This document shows positions 1 through 8,929 of a stretch of 12,516 bases of DNA, piece by piece (the first letter of the stretch is position 1; every line of letters begins with the position of its first letter). Under the pieces are notes generated by a model that ran no database searches, had not been told where the DNA came from, and saw only the letters and a program-made list of their open reading frames with translations. The stretch lies in assembly GCF_946479975.1 (NCBI RefSeq), contig NZ_CAMLIX010000155.1, positions 1 through 12,516 of the forward strand. The letters run 5' to 3'. Source of the DNA: an uncultured Flavobacterium sp. (GTDB lineage: Bacteria; Bacteroidota; Bacteroidia; Flavobacteriales; Flavobacteriaceae). Position numbers and translations under genes: made by a program.

Positions 1-3000
1 TATCGCTTGCAGCACCGTTTCCTAAATCTTCGTATTTCGTGATATTTCCGTTAGCATCATAAGTATTAAAAGTGTTGGTTTCTAGATAATCGCTTCCTCC
101 TTCATATACTTTTTGGTTGGCATGAATTAATCCAACAAAAATACGTTTGGCATCGCAAGAAGGTAAGTTCAATTCTGAAACCGGAACACTCGCCTGTGTC
201 GCGACATCAATAAAACTGTATTCGTTTTCAGATTCCTGACGCATTTTTCCGTTTTTGTCTAAAGCATAACTGTGCTTCAATAGATTTTTACGGAAATAAT
301 CCTGATTGTAAAATTCCTGAACCGATGTCATGAAAACCGAATTATCTGCCGCATCAATCTGCTCCTGAATCACTTTTCCAAAACCGTAAAATTCTCTTTC
401 ACGACGATCGTGATAAGCATTTTCATATCTGAATTTAGCAATTGAATGATCGATACCGTCGCCAGTATGTCCGTCAAAAACATCAACAGATTGCAACACC
501 CATTTTGCAGAAGGGTTTTCGTAGCTTGGCTTCAATAATTCGTAATCTACAACGTAGCTGTTTCCTGCTCCGTTTGTAACGCTTTTTAGTTTATTGGTTC
601 TTTTGATGTTGGAAAGGCGAACTATTAATTTATCCTGATCTGTAGATAGAATATAATCTAGATTTCCATCACCGTCAATATCCGAAAAAGAAGCCTCACT
701 ACGAGAAGTACTTGCTCCAAAACTTCCTCCGAAACTTGGTGTCAACTTCATTACAATAAAAGGAGGCACTAATGGAATATCATAAGATGCTCCTAAACTT
801 CCTCCGTAACTTACACCTGTATTTCGTGTCATTTTTTCGTAACGTGGATAACTTACAGCTGGAGCAAATGAATTACCTGTATTCAATTCGACTAAAACTT
901 CATTATCTCTATACTCAATTTTATCTGCCAAACCGTCTCCATTAATATCCAAAAACGAATGACTGTTATCTGAAGTACTTCTCGAATAGTTTAATCCTCC
1001 GGAAAAAGATCCGTTCATCACACTGTAACCAGCGCTTCCTCCAATATCTAATGAAGTTCCTTTATTGATTACATTCATTTTTTCCCATTTTTCAGCAGGC
1101 AAAAATCCGTAACCTGTATTCAGTGAGACCATTTCATTAGTTTCAATTCGGTCTGCAAGTCCGTCACCATTTATATCAGAATAAATATAAGTTGAACGGT
1201 CTTCACCTTTTCCAACATTTCCTCCTAAACTAACTGTTCCACCCGCTTTTAATGCTTCTTGAATACTAGCACTTGCACCAGAAGAAAACTTAACTTTTCC
1301 CTTATTCACTGTCATTTGCAAGGAACTTTGCGGGGCGCCATGATTATAGCTCCCTGACAAGCTTCCACCTGTACTGCTAGTTTTGGAGTGGCTGAAATCG
1401 CCAATGTTGGTTATCTCAGTGCCTTTTCCTCCAATTGGTGATGTATATTGAACTTTACTGTCAATAATATAATCTGGATAACGGTCACCATTCAAATCAC
1501 TCATTGTTTGAACTACATAAGTATCACCTTCTGATTTGGTAAGTCCGCCACTTATCCCACCGGCACCGCCTCCTACTCCTGCACCGCCACCAATACTTCT
1601 ACTCTTACTTTCCGAAATCATATCCAGAGCTTCAGTTTCTCCGTTTCCTAATAATTCAGTTACAGGAGAAGTGAAATCAGTATATTCTGCAAAGTCATCT
1701 TCTCCCAAACGATTGGTTCCCATGAACTCTTTTTGAATAAAACTTGCCTTTTCTCCTCCGTACAAAATAGCATCAGAATAAACAGCACTCATTGGTAAAA
1801 AATATTCTTTTCCAGTGTCAAATTCACCAGGCATATTATCTGGATCCAAATTGTTTGGATCAGGAAAATTATTAGGATCAATACCGCTGTTGTTTTCAAA
1901 TTTAAGTTTTGACTCATCTATAAGATTGCCTGCCAAGTCTCCATTTACAATAAAACGTCCCCAGTTTTTGTATTGAAGTCCAAAATTATTCTCCGTCTCA
2001 CTTAAATCAGTAAAAATCGAAAAATCATCAGTATCTTTTGTCCATACTACTGGGTTTGCGGGATCAGTAATTGAATCTGTTATTTCATAATTTATTTTTA
2101 GGGCATTGGTTTTCGGATAAGCCGTTACAATTTCATTCAATGTATTGTTGCTAACATAAATTTCTAAGTCTAACGGAATATCTTTTTGAGCTTGAGCATA
2201 ATTATAATTCAAATCGAAAACAGAAGTGGTTAAACTTAACACTCCATTTGTAATAGCGTAAGTCACTCTTCCAACTAAAAGTCCATTTTGTTTTGCCGTG
2301 ATTATTACATTCCCGTTATATCTAAATCCTGTTATAGGATTAACTAAGCTATAATTTGCAGGATTAATAAAAAGTTTCAGTCTACCAGAAACAGCTGGTT
2401 TTACACCTTCTATTAAATAATTTCCATCTATTTTAGAATAAAAACTATGTCCAACATCTACTTTGCGAATATTATCTTCTGGCTTAGAATTTGGAAGAGC
2501 CGGCAAAGTCAAAGTAGGATTTGCAAACAATAATTTAGGATCAATATTCGTCGCAGATTCTAATGTAGTTGTAATGAAAGTATTATCGTCTGGAATCGAA
2601 AAAACAAGTGATTGTAAATCAAAATCAACTATTTCTGAAGCCAAAAACTTTCTTTCAAATAGAGTTGTTGTTCCTGCTACATTAATTACATTTTTTACAA
2701 TTTTTAAAGTAATGTGGTCTGGTGTTACTGGTTTGGTAAACTTACCTGAAAAAGATACTGTTCCTGCTTTTGGAACAACAATTGAGTTCGCTTGGCTAGC
2801 AAAAAAATCAGCTGAAGCATGAAAGTTTTGTAAAGAAACTAGATTAGCATCTTTTGCCGTGGTATTTATATTTTCTAAAGAACTTGAAGCTGGCGTTCTT
2901 TTTTCAACTTGCGTATATTCTATCTTAGGGTCCCAGATTACTTTGTCATAATTTCCATCTTTTATAGAGCTTATTCTAAAATACAAACGTTCTCCTTTTT

Positions 3001-6000
3001 CTACATTTATTGTTTGTGCTGCTTTATTTTTCAAGGAATAATCTACTGCTCCAATAATTTGATCCCATAACAAAACATTGCCTTTTTGAAAATACAAATG
3101 TACCCCATCTGCTTTATCAAGACCATTTCTCGTTTTGTACTCTTGTCTTTCTTCTGAAGTATCTTCAATAAGCTGAAAACTTTGATTTACAATAATGGTA
3201 CCTTTTGCAGGAGCTTGCCATACACGCACCACATCGTGCAGAGGGTTTTTAGCTAATAACTCTTGTAGTTCTTGCGTACGATCTGGTTTTTCGAGTGCTA
3301 AATCACCACCTCCTAAAACTGGAGAAGGTGTTTCTAAACTTGATGTTAAAAAGACCGGCACTCCGTTTACAATTCGATTGTAATATACTCGGCCATTATT
3401 CACAAAATCCACCAATCCGTCTCCATTAAAATCCATAAAATAACTGAGTGTTCTATTGGTTGATCTTTGTTCGTCATAACCAACATTTGCAGAAGCTACT
3501 CCAAAACCAACACTCGCATCAACACCCCAGCTGAAGGATTTATTTTTAAATATTCCTAGATTTTTTATACCTGCAATTTTTATTGCTTCTCCAAAAGTAT
3601 TTGGCTGCGTTGCGTGCAGGTTTTTTCTATAATAAATATCATTTCCGATTTTATAAACTTTATCAGGATAAGAATCTCCATCCAAATCTTCTAAAACAAT
3701 AGAAGTTTCTGATTTTCCCCATCCATTAGCACCATGTGCTCCAATTGTATTATTCTTAAATGAACCCAATGTTGGTAGTCCAACTCCTAATCTATAATTA
3801 ACAGAAGTATTTGTTCCGCTAGTACTTCCTGCAAGAGTATTGTTACTTTCGAAATCCTTTATTCCTGTAAAGCCTTCTTTAATATTATCTGATGGAACGT
3901 TCCAGTTTTGCTCTGGCCCAAACGGAGAGTATTTTCCAGAAGCATCACGAACATCATCAAAATAATCTAATTTATTAGTATAAAACAATTTAGATTCTGA
4001 ATCATATTCGGAAATAGATTCTAATAATGTCTTTTTGAAAGCGCCTTCTTTATATTGCAATTCGTAGCTGCGAATCATGTCGTTTTTGTAACGGACTTCA
4101 ATTTTTCGCAATAACTGATTGTTCAATTGTTTGAATCCTAAACGAGCCGAAACCTGAACGTCTGGACGATTTGCTTCTCCTAAATCACCATTTTTTACAA
4201 ATGTTACATTGTAGTTTCCTTTTTGAGAACCAGAACCCGTATAATAGACTTTTTTAAGATACAATTCGCCGTCTTTTTTGTCGTATTCGTACTCAACAGT
4301 ATTTCCTTTTAAATCGACTTGAAGACATAACGCCCAATGTCCGATATTGCCGTTTACATCCTGCAAAACACCATTTACAGCAAGTCCAGAAGCTGTTCCT
4401 CCGTAATAACTTGCTACACCACTTTTGTCTTTTACAACCCAGTAATAATTTTTAGGTGAAGATCCTTTACGAATAATCTGCTGAAAAGCACTTTCTCTTC
4501 TTGGGTAAAATTGTTTGTCAGAAGTTCTGCCAATCCATTCGGCTCTATGCGAATTCGGAATTAAAGCTTCTCCTGCAATGGAATAACTTTCTGTTTCATT
4601 GTTGGCATCATATCTTGGTGCTCCCCAACGCGTTTCAATATTTACCGATGGTGCCGAAAGATCCCAGCCCGTTCCTGCCCAGCTATGCCCGCCGTCACTA
4701 TCGTATTGTAAATTAAAAGAAGGCTGCATTCCTCCTCTTCCATTCGGTATTGCGATCGAAAAACCTGTACTTGCCGTTCCTCTTCCATTTGCTGAAGGTG
4801 GTGCAATAGACTGGGTTCCAACGAGTGGACTCGCTGCTTTTAAATCTTTGATGCTTGTTGGTGTATAACCTGAAGTTTCAGGAGATTCCGGCATTTTGAT
4901 AATTCCGGCAATAAAATCGGTAAAATGAGTTGTTTTAGCCTTGATTATTCCTTGTTTGATGTCTAAAGAATCTTTGGAAACTTCCTGCCAAAGACGTTTG
5001 TTTTCATCAAAATAAAACACATTAATATCTCTTTCGGTATAACCTTCTGGAATTGCTTTTTTGTTGTATGGAAGTGAAAGTGTTACTGCTTTTTCAAAAA
5101 TAGTTCCGTGAGGTAATAATCGAAATCCTGCATTTTCATCGGTAACATTTACCATCGCCGAATTTAAAGGTGCAATGTCAATTTTTCTTAAACCACTAAC
5201 TGAAACAGTCACATTATTTTTTAATGCACCAATAGGAAAAACAGCATTAAACTCTTTATAATCTAAGGTATTGGCAGTTTCAAAATTTATGGTTTTAAAA
5301 ATACGCTCTTTAGCATTTTCCATCGGTCTGTAACTTTCAACTTTTAAAAATTGATTTAACTCTACTTTTTCTTTTATAATAACCCCAGTTGTAGTTTCTT
5401 TTACAATCGAAATGGCTTGACCAGCATTTTCGGCATCAAAAACCAACTCAAATTCTGGCTGATTGACATCTACAGCGATTCCGCCAATGGTCATTTTTTT
5501 AATCTGCGAAGGAAAATTGGTTCCTTTAATATATAGTTTATTTGCTGCTTTAAGAAGCGTCAATTTATTTGCTTCGAATGCATTTCTATAAACTATTCTA
5601 ACGTTTTTAATTTTATACCCGTTCGAAATTCCTTCTGGAGCTGTAAATAATAAAACGTTGTCTCCCGATCTCAAAGATTTTTCAGATAACAATTCAGACT
5701 GTTTTGTCCAAGCTTTATGCTGGGATAAAAATTGTCCTCCAATACTTGGCTGATTATTTAAACTTCTAGAAATAGATGCTGCCTGATCGTAGCCAAAAAG
5801 CTCGTATTCTAAATATGCTTTTTCATTTTTTGATGGCAATTCATTAACTTTTAAATGAAAAACGTTATCATAAGCATTATCTGTTTCATCTGCGTTTTCA
5901 ACACCAATTATTCCTTCCTCAATATCGGCAGTAAATAATTTCGTAGCAGTGTTATCCTCTTTTAAAAGAGCTGCAACCTCTTTTTCTGATACATTCACTT

Positions 6001-6112
6001 CTTTTTCTGATTCATTTTTACTTAAAAAAGAGGGAATTTTAAATTCACCTAAATTGGCGGCAAACAAAAATGTACCAATTAAAAGCAGCAGTAATATCGT
6101 TTTATTTTTCAT
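1..6112 (-). CDS. Giant secreted SpvB/TcdB/RHS-family protein (Tc toxin B/C-like), 3' end outside window
   Basis: The frame opens with ATG at 6112-6110 and was still open at every point I sampled down to position 1: at least 2037 codons with no stop seen. Residues 1-19 are a Sec signal peptide (MKNKTILLLLLIGTFLFAA) without a lipobox. About 80-170 looks like a beta-sandwich and about 190-260 is IPT-like. About 290-400 is ZU5-like, from FPIGAL at 292 to HFTDF at 396. An SpvB domain follows, with PNGRGGMQPSF from 456 and WAGTGWDLS soon after. FG-GAP/VCBS DxxGDxxxD motifs begin at 809, 894, 1539, 1646, 1722 and 1811. A TcdB-middle region has FYGFGK at 1908, and a YD/RHS repeat (TYDANGNITKY) starts near 2017. 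In Tc toxins this order forms the TcB propeller and the TcC shell enclosing a C-terminal toxin; here B and C appear fused and the tip is not visible. Last gene seen of the minus-strand unit, 75 bases after the T9SS gene. The family call is firm; a toxin role is inferred. Confidence 0.9.
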   Translation of the reverse strand, partial: MKNKTILLLLLIGTFLFAANLGEFKIPSFLSKNESEKEVNVSEKEVAALLKEDNTATKLFTADIEEGIIGVENADETDNAYDNVFHLKVNELPSKNEKAYLEYELFGYDQAASISRSLNNQPSIGGQFLSQHKAWTKQSELLSEKSLRSGDNVLLFTAPEGISNGYKIKNVRIVYRNAFEANKLTLLKAANKLYIKGTNFPSQIKKMTIGGIAVDVNQPEFELVFDAENAGQAISIVKETTTGVIIKEKVELNQFLKVESYRPMENAKERIFKTINFETANTLDYKEFNAVFPIGALKNNVTVSVSGLRKIDIAPLNSAMVNVTDENAGFRLLPHGTIFEKAVTLSLPYNKKAIPEGYTERDINVFYFDENKRLWQEVSKDSLDIKQGIIKAKTTHFTDFIAGIIKMPESPETSGYTPTSIKDLKAASPLVGTQSIAPPSANGRGTASTGFSIAIPNGRGGMQPSFNLQYDSDGGHSWAGTGWDLSAPSVNIETRWGAPRYDANNETESYSIAGEALIPNSHRAEWIGRTSDKQFYPRRESAFQQIIRKGSSPKNYYWVVKDKSGVASYYGGTASGLAVNGVLQDVNGNIGHWALCLQVDLKGNTVEYEYDKKDGELYLKKVYYTGSGSQKGNYNVTFVKNGDLGEANRPDVQVSARLGFKQLNNQLLRKIEVRYKNDMIRSYELQYKEGAFKKTLLESISEYDSESKLFYTNKLDYFDDVRDASGKYSPFGPEQNWNVPSDNIKEGFTGIKDFESNNTLAGSTSGTNTSVNYRLGVGLPTLGSFKNNTIGAHGANGWGKSETSIVLEDLDGDSYPDKVYKIGNDIYYRKNLHATQPNTFGEAIKIAGIKNLGIFKNKSFSWGVDASVGFGVASANVGYDEQRSTNRTLSYFMDFNGDGLVDFVNNGRVYYNRIVNGVPVFLTSSLETPSPVLGGGDLALEKPDRTQELQELLAKNPLHDVVRVWQAPAKGTIIVNQSFQLIEDTSEERQEYKTRNGLDKADGVHLYFQKGNVLLWDQIIGAVDYSLKNKAAQTINVEKGERLYFRISSIKDGNYDKVIWDPKIEYTQVEKRTPASSSLENINTTAKDANLVSLQNFHASADFFASQANSIVVPKAGTVSFSGKFTKPVTPDHITLKIVKNVINVAGTTTLFERKFLASEIVDFDLQSLVFSIPDDNTFITTTLESATNIDPKLLFANPTLTLPALPNSKPEDNIRKVDVGHSFYSKIDGNYLIEGVKPAVSGRLKLFINPANYSLVNPITGFRYNGNVIITAKQNGLLVGRVTYAITNGVLSLTTSVFDLNYNYAQAQKDIPLDLEIYVSNNTLNEIVTAYPKTNALKINYEITDSITDPANPVVWTKDTDDFSIFTDLSETENNFGLQYKNWGRFIVNGDLAGNLIDESKLKFENNSGIDPNNFPDPNNLDPDNMPGEFDTGKEYFLPMSAVYSDAILYGGEKASFIQKEFMGTNRLGEDDFAEYTDFTSPVTELLGNGETEALDMISESKSRSIGGGAGVGGGAGGISGGLTKSEGDTYVVQTMSDLNGDRYPDYIIDSKVQYTSPIGGKGTEITNIGDFSHSKTSSTGGSLSGSYNHGAPQSSLQMTVNKGKVKFSSGASASIQEALKAGGTVSLGGNVGKGEDRSTYIYSDINGDGLADRIETNEMVSLNTGYGFLPAEKWEKMNVINKGTSLDIGGSAGYSVMNGSFSGGLNYSRSTSDNSHSFLDINGDGLADKIEYRDNEVLVELNTGNSFAPAVSYPRYEKMTRNTGVSYGGSLGASYDIPLVPPFIVMKLTPSFGGSFGASTSRSEASFSDIDGDGNLDYILSTDQDKLIVRLSNIKRTNKLKSVTNGAGNSYVVDYELLKPSYENPSAKWVLQSVDVFDGHTGDGIDHSIAKFRYENAYHDRREREFYGFGKVIQEQIDAADNSVFMTSVQEFYNQDYFRKNLLKHSYALDKNGKMRQESENEYSFIDVATQASVPVSELNLPSCDAKRIFVGLIHANQKVYEGGSDYLETNTFNTYDANGNITKYEDLGNGAASD
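653..1498 (-). repeat. C-terminal cluster of four FG-GAP/VCBS repeat motifs within the SpvB-like protein
   Basis: Four Asp-rich loops of DxxGDxxxD type lie at 1469-1498 (DLNGDRYPDY), 1148-1177 (DINGDGLADR), 920-949 (DINGDGLADK) and 653-682 (DIDGDGNLDY). Their spacing is 107, 76 and 89 residues. Each is preceded by a Gly/Ser-rich strand pair such as GGSAGYS, GGSLGAS or GGSFGAS; the most extreme is a Gly-rich run near 1535-1600. The second and third units are alike for about 20 residues beyond the motif (LNTGYGF versus LNTGNSF), which suggests duplication of a propeller blade. Such loops typically bind calcium in beta-propellers. Confidence 0.85.
3404..3688 (-). repeat. N-terminal pair of FG-GAP/VCBS repeat motifs within the SpvB-like protein
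   Basis: Two further motifs lie at 3659-3688 (DLDGDSYPDK, residue 809) and 3404-3433 (DFNGDGLVDF, residue 894). Both are followed by an aromatic strand (IYYRKN and VYYNR). They are separated from the other four by about 645 residues of beta-rich sequence without the motif, so the propeller is either interrupted by a large insertion or there are two separate domains. Confidence 0.8.
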
Positions 6113-6187
6113 AAAGCAACGGTAATCGATTTAAGGGAAATCGGTTTATATTATTGGTTTAGCATCAAGAAATATTTTCCTAAATAC

Positions 6188-8155
6188 TTATTTTACAATG
6201 ACTTTAAAAGTTTTAGTTCCAAAATCAGAATCTACTTTTACCAAATACATTCCCGAAGCTCCCATAATATTATCTTCGTGCAGATAAGTTTCGATCTGAT
6301 TGTATTTTTTTTCTTTTAAAAGGGATCCGTTTACAGAATAAATACTTATTGCTGCATTTGTCTTTTTAGGAAACTGAAGTGCAATAGCAAACTTTCCGTC
6401 TGTTGTTGGGTTAGGATACAAAATCAGGACGCTACGATCCATGATTTCTTTTCCGTCTGTCAGTACAGAAATTTTCTTAGATGTTCTACATTCTTGTGCG
6501 TTAATTAATCGAAGCTCATAATTTCCAGCCTGATCAATTAATAATTTCGGATTATCATCTACAAAATTTCCTTCATAAAACCATTGATATTGGTAATTTC
6601 CGTTCGGAAGATCTTTACTTGCGTCCAAAAGCAGTGCATTTCCATCGCTTAAAACATAATCTGATTTCAGGTTTGGAAAAGTACCTTCTTTATCAGCTAC
6701 AAAAACAGTTTCAGAATAGAGATTTCCTTTTCCATCCTTTACGATATAATCATAAGTTCCAGACGAAAGCTGTACCCCTTTATTGCTTTTTGCTGCTTGG
6801 TTCCATTGTTTTACAACGGCTTCGCTTCCTTCTTTTTTAACGGTAACCGTAAACGGAGCTTCGCCACCTTCTATCGTATAATTTAATTCTCCAGATCCAG
6901 AAACACCGCAAAGCGATTCGGTAATCCAAACTCTGCTGAACATTTGAGGCGCCACTTTTAAGGTGAATTTTGCAGTTCCTGATTTCTGTTTGTTCCAATC
7001 AAAATCTTTTAAAACCAATTTTTCTGAGTTTGAAGTACTTCCTAATCGAATGTATTCTGAATCTTTTTCATCATAAGTTCCTTTTCCTGAATAATCGACT
7101 AAAAGCCAGTAATAGGTATCTTTTGGTAAAGTTCCTTTTATGAATGCGGGATTAAATGTCCAATCTAAACTCAAATCTGACGGATTTGCAAAATCCAGCT
7201 GCCATTCTCTCGAAACGCCAATGGGTTCGCCTTGTTCTTGTTTTTTAACTAAGAGATTTTTTCCGTTATCGCTCCAAAAAGCAAAATAATTGTTCGGAAT
7301 TTTATTGGTTTTGCTTTTAAGTTCCAATGTCAAAAGTCCTTCCTCTATCATATTATTACTTTTTAGTTGTAATAAGCCGCTGGCATCATCACGGCCGACT
7401 GCGGTAATAGACGAGGTGAAACCTTTATGTTTTTCGGCATCCCAAATGGTTTGTCCTAAACTGTTTACATAATTTTTATTTTCGAATTGAGAAAGTGAAA
7501 TTCCGTATTTAACAGCCAGATAACTCGCTGCTTTTTGTGTTTCTAAACCAGAAAGAACCCTATTGTAAATCAATATTTCACTAATATTTCCTTTAAATTC
7601 TTCTGGTGGCAGTTTCTCCATTTTAGACATTTGCCCAATAGTCAACGAAGACAACTTTGCGACGCTATCAGTCACATTCTGCTGAAAAAAGTGAATGTTT
7701 GCTTTATGCGGTTTTATTTTTTCTTGATACGATTGATACGAATATTTCTTTAAGTCGACCAATCGTTTATTTGTACCGGCTGCTATTATTTTTTTAGGAT
7801 CATTGATGGTCCATAAAAATTGTTCTTTCAAACTGTCTTTTACTTTATAAACCATAAATAAGGTCTGGCGTCTTTTGCTTTCTACACCAAATGGCACAAC
7901 TAGAGAATCCTGAGTAGTATCAAAAACAATACTCGGATTAAAATTGAAAGAAGTTCCGCCATGTCTTTTAGCCGAGACTTTTGCTTCTTTATTATTAATG
8001 AGCGTTTCCCAATAGTAATTATCGCCTGCATTTCTGGATTTAATCCAAAAAAAAGGTTCTGCAACTGCTCCAGGAAGTATCTTTTGCTGTGAAAAACCTA
8101 GATTGACAGCGCAGATCATAACTGCATTTACCAATAAAAAAATCCTCTTATTCAT
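6188..8155 (-). CDS. T9SS-secreted surface protein: LamG-like N-terminus, SprB-like repeat, type A sorting domain
   Basis: This 655-residue protein starts with a Sec signal peptide (residues 1 to about 22, cleavage near GFSQQ). Residues about 25-225 resemble the LamG/concanavalin-like region common in Flavobacterium surface proteins and end in the typical helix ISEILIYNR (191-199) and YLAVKYGISL (212-221). A beta-rich middle follows. From about residue 415 a segment beginning CGVSGSGELNYTIEGGEAPF and ending in GTYDYIVKDGKGN resembles an SprB/PKD-like repeat, followed by an Ig-like stretch with YQWFYEG and YELRLINAQEC. The last 80 or so residues form a T9SS type A C-terminal domain: YPNPTTDGKF, SIYSVNGSLL, GMYLVKV and a terminal KTFKVIVK. 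Such domains direct export across the outer membrane by the Por/Spr machinery, with cleavage and surface attachment or release. No catalytic motif was recognised, so a binding or adhesin role is inferred. It sits 31 bases after the barrel gene and 75 before the SpvB-like gene, probably in one operon. Confidence 0.9.
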   Translation of the reverse strand: MNKRIFLLVNAVMICAVNLGFSQQKILPGAVAEPFFWIKSRNAGDNYYWETLINNKEAKVSAKRHGGTSFNFNPSIVFDTTQDSLVVPFGVESKRRQTLFMVYKVKDSLKEQFLWTINDPKKIIAAGTNKRLVDLKKYSYQSYQEKIKPHKANIHFFQQNVTDSVAKLSSLTIGQMSKMEKLPPEEFKGNISEILIYNRVLSGLETQKAASYLAVKYGISLSQFENKNYVNSLGQTIWDAEKHKGFTSSITAVGRDDASGLLQLKSNNMIEEGLLTLELKSKTNKIPNNYFAFWSDNGKNLLVKKQEQGEPIGVSREWQLDFANPSDLSLDWTFNPAFIKGTLPKDTYYWLLVDYSGKGTYDEKDSEYIRLGSTSNSEKLVLKDFDWNKQKSGTAKFTLKVAPQMFSRVWITESLCGVSGSGELNYTIEGGEAPFTVTVKKEGSEAVVKQWNQAAKSNKGVQLSSGTYDYIVKDGKGNLYSETVFVADKEGTFPNLKSDYVLSDGNALLLDASKDLPNGNYQYQWFYEGNFVDDNPKLLIDQAGNYELRLINAQECRTSKKISVLTDGKEIMDRSVLILYPNPTTDGKFAIALQFPKKTNAAISIYSVNGSLLKEKKYNQIETYLHEDNIMGASGMYLVKVDSDFGTKTFKVIVK

Positions 8156-8186
8156 AATTTGAACTGATTTTTAAGATGATGGTTTT

Positions 8187-8918
8187 CTAGAAGTTTCCTA
8201 AATCATCAAAGTCGAAAGAATAACCAATAATTAGTGAAATACTATTGATCTTGTTTTTGTTTTCGCTGTAGCGATGTCCGTTTTCTTCGGTCATTAAAGC
8301 ATCTGTAAGACCTAGTGTATAGCGTGCTCCAACAGAAAAATTGGAATTAAACTCGTATCCTGCAGAAAGCATTCCGTAGAAATAATTTTTACCTGTTAAG
8401 GATTCTTTCAAAACCTTCTGAACATTTGCATCTGGTTCAAAATAAACTCCAGAATCTGCAAATAGTTCCTGTGCATTAGACGAATATTTGATATTATCCG
8501 AGGCTATATTAAACCCAATATATGGTCCTGCGCCAATATAAAATCCTTCAACAGGATAAAATTTAAATTGAGCACCCAGATTGATATAACTGTAACCAAA
8601 AGTCATTTTATACTTCAATCCTTTTACATCTTCATAATTTAAATCGGTTCCTTGACCAGAATACGAAACTTCGGTCTGGATAGCGACTTTAGCATAAGGA
8701 TATTTCCAATTGATGAAAAAACCTCCAGTTCCACCAAACTTTCCTTCTTCTTTAAGAGTATAACCTTCATAAATACCTTTAGGCACTATCACATCTGGAA
8801 GATTAGACATTTTAGAATAAATACCTCCGCCAAAAATACCATACGTAATTTCTCTATCGCCTTGGGCAAATAGAGATTTGGTGCTTACTAAAATTAGAAG
8901 CAGAACAATTTTTTTCAT
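8187..8918 (-). CDS. Outer-membrane beta-barrel protein (PorT-like family), second of a tandem pair
   Basis: The product is 243 residues from ATG 8918-8916. I prefer this start to ATG 8936, which gives six more residues and overlaps the upstream gene by 7 bases: MKKIVLLLILVSTKSLFAQ is a complete signal peptide beginning at the inner Met, which leaves an 11-base gap after the previous stop. The mature part alternates polar and hydrophobic or aromatic residues in about eight strands (GGFFINWK, VAIQTEVSYSG, GYSYINLGAQFKFYP, GFYIGAGPYIGFN, FYGMLSAGYEF, SVGARYTLGL) and ends in ISLIIGYSFDF, as in the OMP_b-brl_2/PorT-like families. It should sit in the outer membrane; its cargo or partner is unknown. 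It is clearly paralogous to the gene just upstream: YSYINLGAQFKFYPVEGF matches YSFLQIGALYKVYPYEGL. Co-transcription with the T9SS and SpvB-like genes suggests a role in anchoring or assembling those proteins, which is inference. Confidence 0.88.
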   Translation of the reverse strand: MKKIVLLLILVSTKSLFAQGDREITYGIFGGGIYSKMSNLPDVIVPKGIYEGYTLKEEGKFGGTGGFFINWKYPYAKVAIQTEVSYSGQGTDLNYEDVKGLKYKMTFGYSYINLGAQFKFYPVEGFYIGAGPYIGFNIASDNIKYSSNAQELFADSGVYFEPDANVQKVLKESLTGKNYFYGMLSAGYEFNSNFSVGARYTLGLTDALMTEENGHRYSENKNKINSISLIIGYSFDFDDLGNF

Positions 8919-8929
8919 TTTTTTATAAA

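Noticed and set aside
1535..1610. Short tandem DNA repeat or CRISPR-like array
   Set aside because: The periodicity comes from glycine codons in a coding frame; there are no regular repeats and spacers.
1536..1736. Pro/Leu-rich plus-strand ORF
   Set aside because: It is the antisense shadow of the Gly-rich hinge of the SpvB-like protein (glycine codons read as proline on the other strand), with no signal of its own.
2463..2822. 119-residue plus-strand ORF
   Set aside because: It lies wholly antisense to the continuous SpvB-like frame and has no recognisable domain or promoter.
4501..4868. Two overlapping plus-strand ORFs
   Set aside because: They are antisense to the SpvB domain region, whose motifs (PNGRGG, WAGTGWDLS) confirm the minus-strand frame.
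6127..6143. Inverted repeat CGATTT/AAATCG between the T9SS gene and the SpvB-like gene, as a terminator
   Set aside because: The stem is only 6 bp, AT-rich and not followed by a T-run on the minus strand; the 75-base gap is compatible with continued transcription.
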